Below, one piece after another: positions 16,925 to 26,813 of a DNA stretch of 64,000 nt. This DNA is from an uncultured Tenacibaculum sp. (GTDB lineage Bacteria > Bacteroidota > Bacteroidia > Flavobacteriales > Flavobacteriaceae). The position numbers and the translations under genes were made by a program. Under the pieces are notes generated by a model. That model had not been told where the DNA came from. It searched no databases and saw only the letters and a program-made list of their open reading frames with translations. Location of the stretch: NCBI GenBank assembly GCA_947497895.1, contig CANMIL010000006.1, positions 1 through 64,000 on the forward strand, written 5' to 3'. Positions within the stretch are counted from its first letter, which is position 1. Each line of letters opens with the position of its first letter.

Positions 16925-18411
16925 TATTTAATAAATCTCTTTGTTAAACCGTTTATCTGATCTGAGACATTCAATTTCACCACAATTGTCATATATGCTA
17001 TTACGATAATAATACTCTTTAATATGATGTTTATAATTGGGCTAATATTAAACTTATATATATGTACTTCTGGAATATTAAAATTCCAATAGTTAAACAA
17101 CAAATACAAGCCGATTATAATACTAAGCTGTAAGAGTGTTTTCAATGTGAAAGGAAACATTTTCAATTTATGATGAACAAACCACGTTTTGAAAAGTCCA
17201 AAAATAACTATTGATAAAAAAGTAGCGAAGGCTAAGCCCTCTGTTCCATAGTTTAAATCATAATAAAAATACTTGTTTAAATAAACCAGCATTAACGCCA
17301 TACCTACCCCATTAAACAACGTAATTCTATAATATTTTGAATTATTAATTATAGCTCTATTATTACCAAGCGCCATATTAAATAGCTTAGCTGAAGAAAT
17401 AAAAAGAACAACTAACTCTCCTCCTGCGTATCCTGCAGGCATTATTTTAAACAACTCAGTAACATTTGTATTGACTAATATAAAAAAGAGCCCTCCGATT
17501 AAAAGCAGGTTAATTGAACTCTTCTTATAAAGACTGGCAACTTCCTTGTTGTTGTCTTCATTAATTGATTTAGATGTAAGAGGATCTAGTATTTGTGTCA
17601 TTGCTCTACTCGGTGCCTCTATAAAGGAACCTATAAAAACAGCTACGGTATAATATGCAGCAACACTTAAAGTATCCTTTCCTCCTATCATTAATTTATC
17701 TATATCCAATATTATAGCACTTGCACTTCCTGCTAAAATGATATAAAAGGAGTATCGAACTACTTCTTTAAAGTTAACGGGAACAGCAAAGTGAAATTTA
17801 GGTGTATATAATTTAAATGCATATGCAGACATTATAAATGTTCTAAGAACATAAGCATACGATAAATAAACAACAAATTCCTGTTTAGTTACCAAATTAA
17901 AATATACCGCACAAAGCAGTATCATCACAGCAATTCTATTGTATAATTCTTTTAAAAAATTACCAAATACAGATTGCATTTGCACCTTTGCCCATGAATA
18001 AAATACTTCAAAATAAGCACAGCTAATAGCTATAATATAAATATACATCGTATAGCTTTCGACAATTGCGTTATCTTCCGATAAAAACCTCATGATAAGT
18101 TCATGGAAATAATTCCAAAAATAACCTATCACTATAGCTACAATTAACGGGAAGAACATGACTGAACTCAAAAACTTATCCTTCTCATCCTTCTTATCAT
18201 AACTTGAAAAGAATTTAACAATAGTAAAATGAATACCCAATGCCATTAAAGGCATAACAAGATTAGAAGTTGATAAAACTAAAGTAACGAGCCCGTAGTA
18301 CTCCTCTTTTAAAAACCGAGCGTATAAAACTACGGTGTTGATACCACCAATTAAAAAACCTAAATAGATAATTAAGGTATTTTTCAGTGATTGTTTAAAA
18401 ATAATTCCCAA
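16924..18411 (-). CDS. Polysaccharide flippase (Wzx-like, MOP superfamily)
   Basis: The 495-residue protein is strongly hydrophobic with about 12-14 membrane segments, begins MGIIFKQSLKNTLIIYLGF and has DIDKLMIGG in the seventh-segment region, a usual place for charged residues in Wzx-type transporters. By family it flips lipid-linked oligosaccharides across the inner membrane. It is the last gene of the minus-strand glycan operon, 14 bp after a GT4 gene. The substrate cannot be inferred. Confidence 0.82.
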   Translation of the reverse strand: MGIIFKQSLKNTLIIYLGFLIGGINTVVLYARFLKEEYYGLVTLVLSTSNLVMPLMALGIHFTIVKFFSSYDKKDEKDKFLSSVMFFPLIVAIVIGYFWNYFHELIMRFLSEDNAIVESYTMYIYIIAISCAYFEVFYSWAKVQMQSVFGNFLKELYNRIAVMILLCAVYFNLVTKQEFVVYLSYAYVLRTFIMSAYAFKLYTPKFHFAVPVNFKEVVRYSFYIILAGSASAIILDIDKLMIGGKDTLSVAAYYTVAVFIGSFIEAPSRAMTQILDPLTSKSINEDNNKEVASLYKKSSINLLLIGGLFFILVNTNVTELFKIMPAGYAGGELVVLFISSAKLFNMALGNNRAIINNSKYYRITLFNGVGMALMLVYLNKYFYYDLNYGTEGLAFATFLSIVIFGLFKTWFVHHKLKMFPFTLKTLLQLSIIIGLYLLFNYWNFNIPEVHIYKFNISPIINIILKSIIIVIAYMTIVVKLNVSDQINGLTKRFIK

Positions 18412-18425
18412 AGTAAATTGTTTTG

Positions 18426-19712
18426 TTAAGTTTTAGAGGTTTTGTTTATGAAAGTTACTAATTTTTTAGTTAATTCTTTTCTATGAAATCTTGAAACATC
18501 TTCCGTTAAATTATTAATTCCGGATGTTTTATAAACTTGATATAATTCTAAGATATATTCCTTAAGTCTTTCCTTTTCCAAATCATATCCAAATACTTCA
18601 CCTGAATTAGTTTCATTAACGATTCCTGCTAAATCCCCATCAATTGGAGCAATTCCTAATATAGGTCTTCTAGCCTGTAAATATTCGAATGTTTTACCTG
18701 GAATCATTTCCTTTGAGCTTGGATAATCATTTACCACTATCAATAAAACCTGAGACTCCCGCTGATATTGTTTCGCTCTTGGATGTGGCACATAGCTAAC
18801 TTTTTCAATATTTTTTATTGAACTGTTTTCTAAATCTTTTGAAACAGTATCGTCAATCTTTCCGATAAACCTTAAAACAAAATCATTCCTGAAATCCACA
18901 TTCTCTTCTGAAATTTCCGAAAGTACTTCCCATAATCTTTTAGGGTTTCGCTCTGAATTCATCATTCCAATATGAGTCAATGTAAACTTTTTATCTAGGA
19001 CAACATTCTCATCTTTCAGGTTTCCATCCTCATCAAATCCGTTTGTTATGACATCAATAAACTTTGCGGAAGCTTCATATTTCTTTTTAGCATGATTACT
19101 TACCATCAATACGCTGTCCGCTGTTCGCAATACTTTTTCTTCAAGTTCGTAATGCCTTTTGAGAGATTTCTTGGTCAAAGGCAATAAATGAAAATAATCA
19201 ACACTTGTCCAAGGGTCACGAAAATCAGCAATCCATTTTAAACCCAACGCTTTCTTTAATCGTAAACCAATCAAATGAACGCTATAAGGAGGTCCTGTTG
19301 TTATGATAGCATCGACCTTATTGTTTTTCAAGTACGACTTTAACTTTCGTACAGATGGTTTTATCCAAAACATTCTCGCATCAGGAATAAAATAATTCGC
19401 ACGAATATATAACATTACTTTCTCAATAAAGCTTGGATTAGGATTCAAGAATCCCATACTTTTTTGAGTATTTCCTTTTTTAAATTTTGAAAGAATTCCA
19501 TTTGGTTCGAAAATCGGGCATTTAATAACTTCTATGCCTTCAGGTATATCTTTCTTCAAAGATTCATCCACTATTGGATAAGCAGGATTATCAGCAGTAA
19601 ATACGACTGGTTCAACACCAAAATCTCGTAAATATTTTACGAACTTCAACCATCTTTGTACGCCAGGGCCTCCTGCGGGTGGCCAATAATAAGTAACAAT
19701 TAATACTTTCAA
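18426..19712 (-). CDS. Glycosyltransferase family 4 protein
   Basis: The 428-residue protein starts MKVLIVTYYWPPAGGPGVQRWLKF, the N-terminal Rossmann signature of one GT4 branch, has IADFRDPW in the middle and a C-terminal donor-binding part with MIPGKTFEYLQARRPILG, the equivalent of the E-x7-E motif. It likely adds a nucleotide-sugar residue to a surface glycan in the cytoplasm. The start overlaps the upstream GT gene by 4 bp, indicating translational coupling. Confidence 0.85.
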   Translation of the reverse strand: MKVLIVTYYWPPAGGPGVQRWLKFVKYLRDFGVEPVVFTADNPAYPIVDESLKKDIPEGIEVIKCPIFEPNGILSKFKKGNTQKSMGFLNPNPSFIEKVMLYIRANYFIPDARMFWIKPSVRKLKSYLKNNKVDAIITTGPPYSVHLIGLRLKKALGLKWIADFRDPWTSVDYFHLLPLTKKSLKRHYELEEKVLRTADSVLMVSNHAKKKYEASAKFIDVITNGFDEDGNLKDENVVLDKKFTLTHIGMMNSERNPKRLWEVLSEISEENVDFRNDFVLRFIGKIDDTVSKDLENSSIKNIEKVSYVPHPRAKQYQRESQVLLIVVNDYPSSKEMIPGKTFEYLQARRPILGIAPIDGDLAGIVNETNSGEVFGYDLEKERLKEYILELYQVYKTSGINNLTEDVSRFHRKELTKKLVTFINKTSKT

Positions 19713-20887
19713 GCTAATCTTTTATAAAGTTCTTTTAAATCCTTTGAAGTTTTATCCCAAGTGAATTCATTCCTTACAAACTCACTTCCATTCTTACCTA
19801 GCTCTTCTCTAAGTTTTTTATTCTCATATAAACGAAGTAGTTTCTGTGAAAAATCTTCAACGTTTTTTGCTTCATGTACCAAACCAGAATTAACTCTCAC
19901 AACAACTTCTTCTTGAGCTGTTGCATCACTAACCAATACTGGCTTTCCTAAACTCATATATTGAAAAATCTTATTTGCATAAGTGGTATCGTGGTGAATA
20001 TTTCTGTGTAAAGGCGAAAGGCATACATCAGAATTTCTTATCCATTCTGGGAATGTAGTATCGTTTTGCCAACCCATAACTTTTACCTCCTCATTCAACC
20101 CGAATTCAGATACTTTGTCCTCTAAACGTTTCGAACTTTTTCCTACAACCACAAAAACCAAATTTTGAATCTCATGTTTCAACTTCGCCATGCTTTCAAA
20201 CACTGTATCCAAACCTCTTCGTTCACCTGTATCGCCTAAATATAACAATACGAATTTATTCTTTGACTTCTTATATGGTATTGCTGGTGTATCCTTTTCG
20301 TTAAAAAACGCTTGCCTAACCGTATTTGGAACCACTACTAATTTATCAGGAGAAATGTTCGCTCTATTCGCCAATTCTTTTTTAGCCTCTTCGGTAACAA
20401 CAATAATATTGGTTGCTTTTCTTGCAAACTCTTCTTCTTTTTTTATCCATTTATCAATAGATATCAAAAGTTTACCTCTAAGCTTTTGCATATGAGGGTA
20501 AAACCTCATAATCTCAGGTCTATTTTCATGTAAATCTAAAACAGTCGGTAAATTCTTGTGATTCGCATCGAACGCCGCCTGAGCTATTCGCATATCATGA
20601 ATATGCACAACATCAATAGTGTTCTTATCTATAAAATCTCTAATTTTCCTCTTCATTAAAAAAGTATAAACAGGAATCGTATATACCAACGCCGACATTT
20701 TATATTCAAATGTGTTCGTTTTATATCTGCGAACTTGTATACCTTTTACTACTTCTTTTTCAACTTCACCTCCATAGGTCAAACAAAAAAGAAAAACTTC
20801 ATGACCTTCTTTTATAAGTTCTAATGCCTCATTCTCTACTCTTGGATCAGGTGGATATACATTATCCAAGATCATTCCTACTCTCAT
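19709..20887 (-). CDS. Glycosyltransferase family 4 protein
   Basis: In 392 residues, MRVGMILDNVYPPDPRVENEA opens the N-terminal GT-B domain, DVVHIHDMR follows, and the C-terminal domain has LLYLGDTGERRGLDTV and KIFQYMSLGKPVLVSD (E-x7-E-like region with F replacing the first Glu environment). The 'PPDPRVENEA' start is typical of GT4 proteins in polysaccharide clusters. It lies 6 bp after the methyltransferase and overlaps the next GT by 4 bp. Sugar donor and acceptor are unknown. Confidence 0.85.
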   Translation of the reverse strand: MRVGMILDNVYPPDPRVENEALELIKEGHEVFLFCLTYGGEVEKEVVKGIQVRRYKTNTFEYKMSALVYTIPVYTFLMKRKIRDFIDKNTIDVVHIHDMRIAQAAFDANHKNLPTVLDLHENRPEIMRFYPHMQKLRGKLLISIDKWIKKEEEFARKATNIIVVTEEAKKELANRANISPDKLVVVPNTVRQAFFNEKDTPAIPYKKSKNKFVLLYLGDTGERRGLDTVFESMAKLKHEIQNLVFVVVGKSSKRLEDKVSEFGLNEEVKVMGWQNDTTFPEWIRNSDVCLSPLHRNIHHDTTYANKIFQYMSLGKPVLVSDATAQEEVVVRVNSGLVHEAKNVEDFSQKLLRLYENKKLREELGKNGSEFVRNEFTWDKTSKDLKELYKRLA

Positions 20888-20893
20888 CTTTCT

Positions 20894-21409
20894 CTATTTT
20901 TCAGCGTAAATGGCATAATATCTAGGTGTAAAACTTCTTAAAATGGGTCTAATACCAATTTTATTAACAGGGTTTGTCCATTTTTCAGAATCTTTTATGT
21001 TCCATCCAGATTTTTCCATTAACCAATCGAACTGCCAGTCTTCAAATTCATGATAATGTCTGTCCCACATATCTGTTTTGCTTCTATAGGCACTTGAAAA
21101 CCACAATTTCAAAGGAACCGTGGCTATTATTTTTGTTGTTTCAATTTTTCTTAAAACATTAAATGGAGCTAAAAGATGTTCAAATATTTCAAACGCAGTT
21201 ACCGCATCAACATCGTACTCTTTCACCAATTCGGGTAGCAAGTCTAAGTCCTGTCCTTCTGTATTTAAAACGGTGTATCCATTCTGCTCCATAATTTCAC
21301 TGAAAGGATTTCTCACTCCTAGGTCCAAAATCTTCGCAGGAGCTGGAACATGTTTTTTTAAAAATTCTAATGTATGATTGTATCTTTTCTTTGGAAGTTT
21401 ATTATACAT
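20894..21409 (-). CDS. SAM-dependent methyltransferase, short class I
   Basis: The 171-residue protein has AKILDLGVRNPFSEIM as the SAM-binding motif I and DAVTAFEIFEHLLAPFNVL as motif II/post-I, matching class I methyltransferases. It is short, lacking a clear extra substrate domain. Position between the YfhO-like gene and two glycosyltransferases suggests methylation of a glycan or of a lipid carrier-linked precursor, but that is inference. Confidence 0.75.
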   Translation of the reverse strand: MYNKLPKKRYNHTLEFLKKHVPAPAKILDLGVRNPFSEIMEQNGYTVLNTEGQDLDLLPELVKEYDVDAVTAFEIFEHLLAPFNVLRKIETTKIIATVPLKLWFSSAYRSKTDMWDRHYHEFEDWQFDWLMEKSGWNIKDSEKWTNPVNKIGIRPILRSFTPRYYAIYAEK

Positions 21410-21456
21410 CTATCTTAATTCAATTATCAAACATTAATCGCTTACTGTTGCAAGCA

Positions 21457-23874
21457 TTATACTTTTTCTTTTTTCTTTCTTTTTTCAAGAAATACAAATC
21501 CAATTGGAATAATTAGCATAAAACCATATGAAATCAAGCTAATAGTATTTCCTGTACTGATAACGGTTGGCTCAAATTTGAACTCTATAGAGTGTTCACC
21601 TGATGGAACAACCATACCTCTTAAAACATAATTTACTCGTTCGTGAGGAACTAAAACTCCATCCAAATATGCATTCCATCCATTCTTATAATACATTTCA
21701 GAAAATACAGCAAATTGATCGGTCGTCGATGTTGTTTTATATTTTAAATAAGCTGCGTCTCTATCTCTAAGGTTTATTGTTGCTGTAGAATCCATTTCAA
21801 ACTTCGTATTTGACAAACTCAAATTTTTAAAGCTATTGTTACGTATAACTGCCTCTTTTTTGGTTTTCAAACTATCTAAACCTTGTATTTCTCCATTTGC
21901 CGAATCTACTACTTTCAAGTTATTCACAAACCATGCATTACCATTAGCATCAGGATTCTCCTGAACTTTGCCTTCTCCAACTATAAAATATTTGGTATTT
22001 AACATGTTTAACACTTCAAAATTATTCTTCGCTATTTGATACTCAAATAATTCTTGATAGCGTTTCATTTTTGCCGCATGGTAACCTCCTATTGAATTAT
22101 GGAAATACGACGTTCTGGCTTCGTTCAATACATTACCTGAAAAATTTGCTACTCGGTAATATCCTTTATCCTTTAAAATTTCTTTATCCGCATTATTCGC
22201 TACAAAAGGTTTATCAACATTTCTGGCCGTAGTAAAATCTTCTTTATTAACATAGTTCAAGTTTATTGAAACTAAATCGAAAACAATTAAAGCAGCTAAA
22301 GCAATAATTGAAATTGGACTCTTGATTTTTTCTTTTAATGATGCCCAAAGAATTCCACCTGTCAACAATACCAATATCAACGATCGAAAGCTATCACTCA
22401 TTAACATCGATTTTCTATCTGCAATTAACGCATCTACCAATTCAGGAAGTTGTTGTTCGTACTGTGCATCTCTTAATCCTTCAAAGCTGAATAAACTTGA
22501 CCCCATAAGAGCAAATAATATCGTTACTCCTCCCATGATGTACACAGCCTTTTTCAAAGCTTGTAGCTTCTCCTCTTTCGATACATCCGAAGAAAAAAAT
22601 TGTTTTAACGCCAATATACCTAATAAAGGCACACATAACTCCGCTATTACCTGAATTGATGATACCGCACGGAATTTATCATATAATGGAAAATAATCAA
22701 TAAATAAGTCAGTTGGTAACGGGAAATTCTTTCCCCAACTCATAATAATTGAAAATACAGTGGCACTCACTAACCAATACTTAAGTTTTCCACGAACCAA
22801 AAAGATTCCTAAAAAGAACAAAAAGAAAACGATTGCACCTATATACGCTGGCGCTTCTACAATTGGTTGTTTTCCCCAATAAGTTAACACCTGACTTGAA
22901 AAATCTTTTGCCACACCATCACCAGCTTTCAATTTGACTGTTTCATAAACTGCAGAGCTTTCATCTAATTTCTCTACGGTTCCTCCCCCCATAAAACGAG
23001 GAATTAATAAATTAAATGTTTCTGCAATACCATAACTATATTCTGTGATGTACGCTCTATCTAAACCACTTGATTTTTCTTTCGGACTTCCATTAGGGTG
23101 AATGGTTAATTCTGACTTCCCTCGCGTACTCTCTGCTGCATATTCCTTCGTAGCTAACAAGCGTGTTGAGTTTACACTTATCCCTAAAAAGCATGCCACA
23201 AGTACAATTATTGTATTCTTTGCAAAAAGAGGCAACTCCATATTTTTATAGGATTCAATTAATTCAACGATACCAAAAATCAACAAACAGAAACCTAAAT
23301 AATAGGTCATTTGAGGATGGTTTGCTGCTATTTCTAATGCCATTGCTAGAGAAGTTAATACAAAACCTAGTAAATATCGTTTTTGATAAACATATAAAAT
23401 ACCCGCTACAACCATAGGCATGTACCCTATAGCATGTGCCTTTGCATTATGTCCTGCTCCAAAAATAATTATAAGGTAGGTTGAAAACCCAAAGGAGAGA
23501 CTTCCTAAAATTGCTAGTTTCCAATCTACTTTTAACGCGGTTAGTAAAATAAAAAAACTAAGAAAGTACAAGAACAAATAATCAGCTGGCCTCGGTAAAA
23601 AACGTATTGCTTTATCAACATATCTAATAAAATCATTTGGATAATAAGCCCCTACTTGATATGTAGGCATTCCACTAAAAGCATTGTTTAACCAATACGA
23701 TTCTTTTCCTTTATCCAATCGATATTGAGATGATTCACGTGCCATTCCAATAAATTGGGTTATGTCACCTTGTTTAATCTTCTTCCCGCTTAAAACAGGA
23801 TTAAAGTAAAGTAAAGAGGCTATTGCAAAAACAACACCTCCTATGATGTAGGGTAAAAACTTCTTATAATTCAT
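21457..23874 (-). CDS. YfhO-family integral membrane protein
   Basis: The 805-residue protein has about 12-13 membrane segments (1-560) with YRLDKGKESYWLNNAFSG and the PTYQVGAYYP loop in the first periplasmic region, then a soluble region (560-775) and a last membrane segment before a lysine-rich end. This layout is that of YfhO proteins, a GT-C-like family; the Bacillus YfhO is involved in glycosylation of lipoteichoic acid. Here it probably transfers a sugar from a polyprenyl carrier. It precedes the methyltransferase and GT genes and follows DUF4834 by 2 bp. Confidence 0.82.
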   Translation of the reverse strand: MNYKKFLPYIIGGVVFAIASLLYFNPVLSGKKIKQGDITQFIGMARESSQYRLDKGKESYWLNNAFSGMPTYQVGAYYPNDFIRYVDKAIRFLPRPADYLFLYFLSFFILLTALKVDWKLAILGSLSFGFSTYLIIIFGAGHNAKAHAIGYMPMVVAGILYVYQKRYLLGFVLTSLAMALEIAANHPQMTYYLGFCLLIFGIVELIESYKNMELPLFAKNTIIVLVACFLGISVNSTRLLATKEYAAESTRGKSELTIHPNGSPKEKSSGLDRAYITEYSYGIAETFNLLIPRFMGGGTVEKLDESSAVYETVKLKAGDGVAKDFSSQVLTYWGKQPIVEAPAYIGAIVFFLFFLGIFLVRGKLKYWLVSATVFSIIMSWGKNFPLPTDLFIDYFPLYDKFRAVSSIQVIAELCVPLLGILALKQFFSSDVSKEEKLQALKKAVYIMGGVTILFALMGSSLFSFEGLRDAQYEQQLPELVDALIADRKSMLMSDSFRSLILVLLTGGILWASLKEKIKSPISIIALAALIVFDLVSINLNYVNKEDFTTARNVDKPFVANNADKEILKDKGYYRVANFSGNVLNEARTSYFHNSIGGYHAAKMKRYQELFEYQIAKNNFEVLNMLNTKYFIVGEGKVQENPDANGNAWFVNNLKVVDSANGEIQGLDSLKTKKEAVIRNNSFKNLSLSNTKFEMDSTATINLRDRDAAYLKYKTTSTTDQFAVFSEMYYKNGWNAYLDGVLVPHERVNYVLRGMVVPSGEHSIEFKFEPTVISTGNTISLISYGFMLIIPIGFVFLEKRKKKEKV

Positions 23875-23876
23875 GA

Positions 23877-24128
23877 TTAATCTATCTCTTCGAAATCAAC
23901 GTACTCTCCAACATCTTTATTACTACTCCCGACATTGTTAGGTTTTTTATCTATAACTGTTTTTCCTTCCTCAACAGTAGTTTCTTGTTGATTACCATGC
24001 TGTTGTTGGGCTTTTTTTTGTACCTTATCTACTGCTTTTTTGAGCAAATACGGACCAAATAATCTGACCACAAATTTTACTGCGTAGTATACTAAAAGGA
24101 TTATTAAAAGTGTTCTTAAAAAATTCAT
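23877..24128 (-). CDS. DUF4834 small membrane protein
   Basis: One membrane helix (LRTLLIILLVYYAVKFVVRL) is followed by FGPYLLKKAVDKVQKKAQQQ and an acidic tail ending VDFEEID. This pattern fits the Bacteroidota DUF4834 family, of unknown function. I choose the second ATG at 24128 (MNFLRTLL, 83 residues) because family members start there; an ATG at 24152 would add eight residues. It is the first gene of the glycan operon, divergent from the barrel-protein gene. Confidence 0.75.
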   Translation of the reverse strand: MNFLRTLLIILLVYYAVKFVVRLFGPYLLKKAVDKVQKKAQQQHGNQQETTVEEGKTVIDKKPNNVGSSNKDVGEYVDFEEID

Positions 24129-24257
24129 AGGTCCTGCTTGATGTATTATCATCTAAAAAAATGTTCAAAAAATTAACCAAAAATAACAATTTGACACAAA
24201 AGGTAACGTTAAGACTTTACAAAACTTATAACTCTGTAGTATTTCATATTTTTATGG

Positions 24258-24265
24258 TATGTTTG
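24258..24265 (+). promoter_or_regulatory. Candidate -7 promoter element TATGTTTG
   Basis: TATGTTTG matches TAnnTTTG exactly and lies 34 bp before the ATG at 24292, giving a leader of about 20 nt. The -33 region shows CTG rather than TTG at 21-bp spacing. Confidence 0.45.
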
Positions 24266-24291
24266 TACTACTCTTAAATTGATTTTATAAC

Positions 24292-25671
24292 ATGATTAAA
24301 AGACTCCTCTTTCTTTTTACTTTTTGTTCATCAATATTGGTTCAAGCTCAGTATACATCTGTTATAAATTCAAATAGACCAGGACTTTCTGAAAGTCCTT
24401 ACAGTGTTGGATCTGGTGTTTATCAATTAGAGTCAACCATATTCTATAGAAAAGTTCCCTTCATTGAAACTTTCAGCAATCCTGAATCTTTTGGAGCAAA
24501 TTTATTATTTAGAACAAGTTTTTTATTAGAAAAGTTAGAATTCAATTTAAACACAACACTCTCAAGCGATAAAATTGGATTTAAAAATATTTTTGAATCT
24601 TCTCACAATTCAACTGGTTTTAGCAAATTTACTCTAGGAGCAAAGTATATGGTATATGCTCCAAAATATGACGACAAATCAAAAGAAATTCGAAGTTGGA
24701 AAGCTAGACATTCTTTCGATTGGAAAAGATGGATTCCTCATGTTGGGGTTTATGCGGGTGTTAACTTTGGTAGTTTTTTATCTGATGACTTCTATAATAA
24801 AGGAGGAATGACTCCTAGAGTTGGAGTTTTACTTCAAAATGAGTTTTCAGATAAACTAAATGTTATTAGTAACTTATACTATGATAATATTGGAAGCGAC
24901 TTTTCTGAGTATTCATACATAATTACGGGAACCTATAACTTCAATGATTTCTGGTCTGGATTTGCTGAATTGCAAGGTGTCTTTGAAAAATATCAGACTA
25001 AAAGTAGTATTGGCGCCGGAGCAGCATATTTGTTTAGCGAAAACCTCCAATTCAATGCTTCATTAAGAGGTAACTTTGAAGGAAATGAATTTGGAGTTAC
25101 TTCTGCAATTGGTGTATCTTATAGATTAGACAGACATCAGGACAAATTTGTTGAGTTAGATGAATTCGGAAATAAAATTGAAGAAGACAAACCTATTAAG
25201 TACGATGAGAACAGAGGCTTCTTTGGTCGTATGTTTAGTAAGGTGAAGAAATTGTTCAAAAAGAAGCAAGGTAAACGCGAGCAAAAAGTTGACTTAGATA
25301 TCTCTCCAAATAAGGATGAAAATGAGGTGAGAACGGAAAAACCGAGAAGACGTAGACAAGAGTCTCTAATTGATGTTATCTCTAAAGAAGACGAAAAACA
25401 AAAGAAAAAGACAGCAAAAGAAGATAAAAAAGCTGCCAAAAAAGCTCAAAAGCAAGCGAAAAAAGATGCTAAAAGAGCACAAAAAGAAATAGAAAAAGAA
25501 GCCAAAAGAAAATTAAAAGAAGAAGAAAAGGAGGCCAAGAGAAAAGAAAAAGAACGTTTAAAACTGGAAAAAGAAATTCAAGAGTTAGAAGAAGAAATTA
25601 AAAAAGAAGAAGAAAAAGAGAAAAAAAAGAAGGAAGAAAAGGACAAGAAAAAGAAAGACGGAGATAACTAA
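24292..25671 (+). CDS. Outer-membrane barrel protein with long Lys/Glu coiled-coil tail
   Basis: A signal peptide (1-20, ending VQAQ) is followed by a beta-barrel-like region (21-282) beginning SVINSNRPGLSESPYSVG, which resembles the MetA-pathway phenol degradation / putative transporter family (PF13557). Residues 283-459 are an unusual tail: a basic linker with RMFSKVKKLFKKKQGKR, then from about 365 an almost uninterrupted K/E/A helix that should form a single long helix or coiled coil. If the barrel ends at 282, this tail would sit in the periplasm and could reach peptidoglycan or an inner-membrane partner. Function is unknown. Confidence 0.65.
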   Translation: MIKRLLFLFTFCSSILVQAQYTSVINSNRPGLSESPYSVGSGVYQLESTIFYRKVPFIETFSNPESFGANLLFRTSFLLEKLEFNLNTTLSSDKIGFKNIFESSHNSTGFSKFTLGAKYMVYAPKYDDKSKEIRSWKARHSFDWKRWIPHVGVYAGVNFGSFLSDDFYNKGGMTPRVGVLLQNEFSDKLNVISNLYYDNIGSDFSEYSYIITGTYNFNDFWSGFAELQGVFEKYQTKSSIGAGAAYLFSENLQFNASLRGNFEGNEFGVTSAIGVSYRLDRHQDKFVELDEFGNKIEEDKPIKYDENRGFFGRMFSKVKKLFKKKQGKREQKVDLDISPNKDENEVRTEKPRRRRQESLIDVISKEDEKQKKKTAKEDKKAAKKAQKQAKKDAKRAQKEIEKEAKRKLKEEEKEAKRKEKERLKLEKEIQELEEEIKKEEEKEKKKKEEKDKKKKDGDN

Positions 25672-25694
25672 AAAGAATACCTACCTACGAATAC

Positions 25695-26813
25695 ATGATT
25701 TCAGTTAAAGAAATAACAAGTAAAAAGGAAATGAAACAATTTGTTAAGTTTCCTTTTTCCCTTTATAAAAACAATCCATATTGGGTTCCACCAATTATTA
25801 ATGACGAATTAGCTAGCTTGGCCCCAAGTAAAAACCCTGTTTTTGAGCATGCAAAAGCTAAGTTCTTACTTGCATTTAGAAATGGAAAAATAGTTGGACG
25901 CGTTATTGCCATTATAAACACCTATGAAGTAGAGCAACAAAACATAAAAAAAATGCGCTTTGGGTGGTTTGATGTTATTGATGACATTGAAGTGAGTAAA
26001 GCTTTACTTGATAGAGTTAAAGAGATTGGTAGAGAAAATAATCTCAAATATTTAGAAGGTCCTGTTGGTTTTAACAATCTAGATAAAACAGGAGTTCTTA
26101 TTGATGGATTCGACCATATTGGTACTATGATTACTTGGTATAATCACCCGTACTACAAAAACCATTTTGAGCAATTAGGACTTCGTAAAGAAAAAGAATA
26201 TATAGAAAGTAAATTCCCTTTCAAGAATGTAGATGCCAAAAAGTATACTAAGGCAGCGAATTTAATTCAAAGAAGATATAATTTGCGAGAAGTTACGTTT
26301 AGCTCTACAAAAGAAATTATGCCTTATGTAGATGAAATGTTTGATCTTTTTAGCAAAACTTACTCGAAACTTTCGACCTACGTTCCTATTTCAGATGAGC
26401 AAATCGAGTATTTTAAGAAAAAATATATATCATTCATTAATCCTGAATACATTAAATTCGTTTTAGATAGTGATAACAACATGGTGGCCTTTGCCATTGT
26501 GATGCCTTCTTTTTCAAAAGCTCTTCAAAAAGCAAAAGGAAAGCTTCTTCCGTTCGGTCTATTCCACTTGTTAAGTGCTAGAAAAAACTCCAAAGACGTT
26601 ATTTTCTATTTAATTGGAGTACATCCAGATTATCAAAACAAGGGAGTAACAGCTATAATATTTCGAGAGTATATTAAAACTTTTGGTAGTAAAGGAATTC
26701 AAGATTGTATCCGTACTCCAGAACTTGAAGACAACACGGCTATTCACAAAATCTGGAAAGATTTCGACCCTGTTACACATAAAAGAAGAAGAACTTATAG
26801 AATTGACTTATAA
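25695..26813 (+). CDS. GNAT-family N-acetyltransferase-like protein
   Basis: The 372-residue protein starts VKEITSKKEMKQFVKFPFSLY and contains NPYWVPPII, typical of a two-domain GNAT-like family in Bacteroidota. The C-terminal half has YLIGVHPDYQNKGVTAIIF, the acyl-CoA-binding motif A. Substrate is unknown. Its stop overlaps the rsmE start by one base (TAATG), so the two are co-translated. Confidence 0.75.
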   Translation: MISVKEITSKKEMKQFVKFPFSLYKNNPYWVPPIINDELASLAPSKNPVFEHAKAKFLLAFRNGKIVGRVIAIINTYEVEQQNIKKMRFGWFDVIDDIEVSKALLDRVKEIGRENNLKYLEGPVGFNNLDKTGVLIDGFDHIGTMITWYNHPYYKNHFEQLGLRKEKEYIESKFPFKNVDAKKYTKAANLIQRRYNLREVTFSSTKEIMPYVDEMFDLFSKTYSKLSTYVPISDEQIEYFKKKYISFINPEYIKFVLDSDNNMVAFAIVMPSFSKALQKAKGKLLPFGLFHLLSARKNSKDVIFYLIGVHPDYQNKGVTAIIFREYIKTFGSKGIQDCIRTPELEDNTAIHKIWKDFDPVTHKRRRTYRIDL

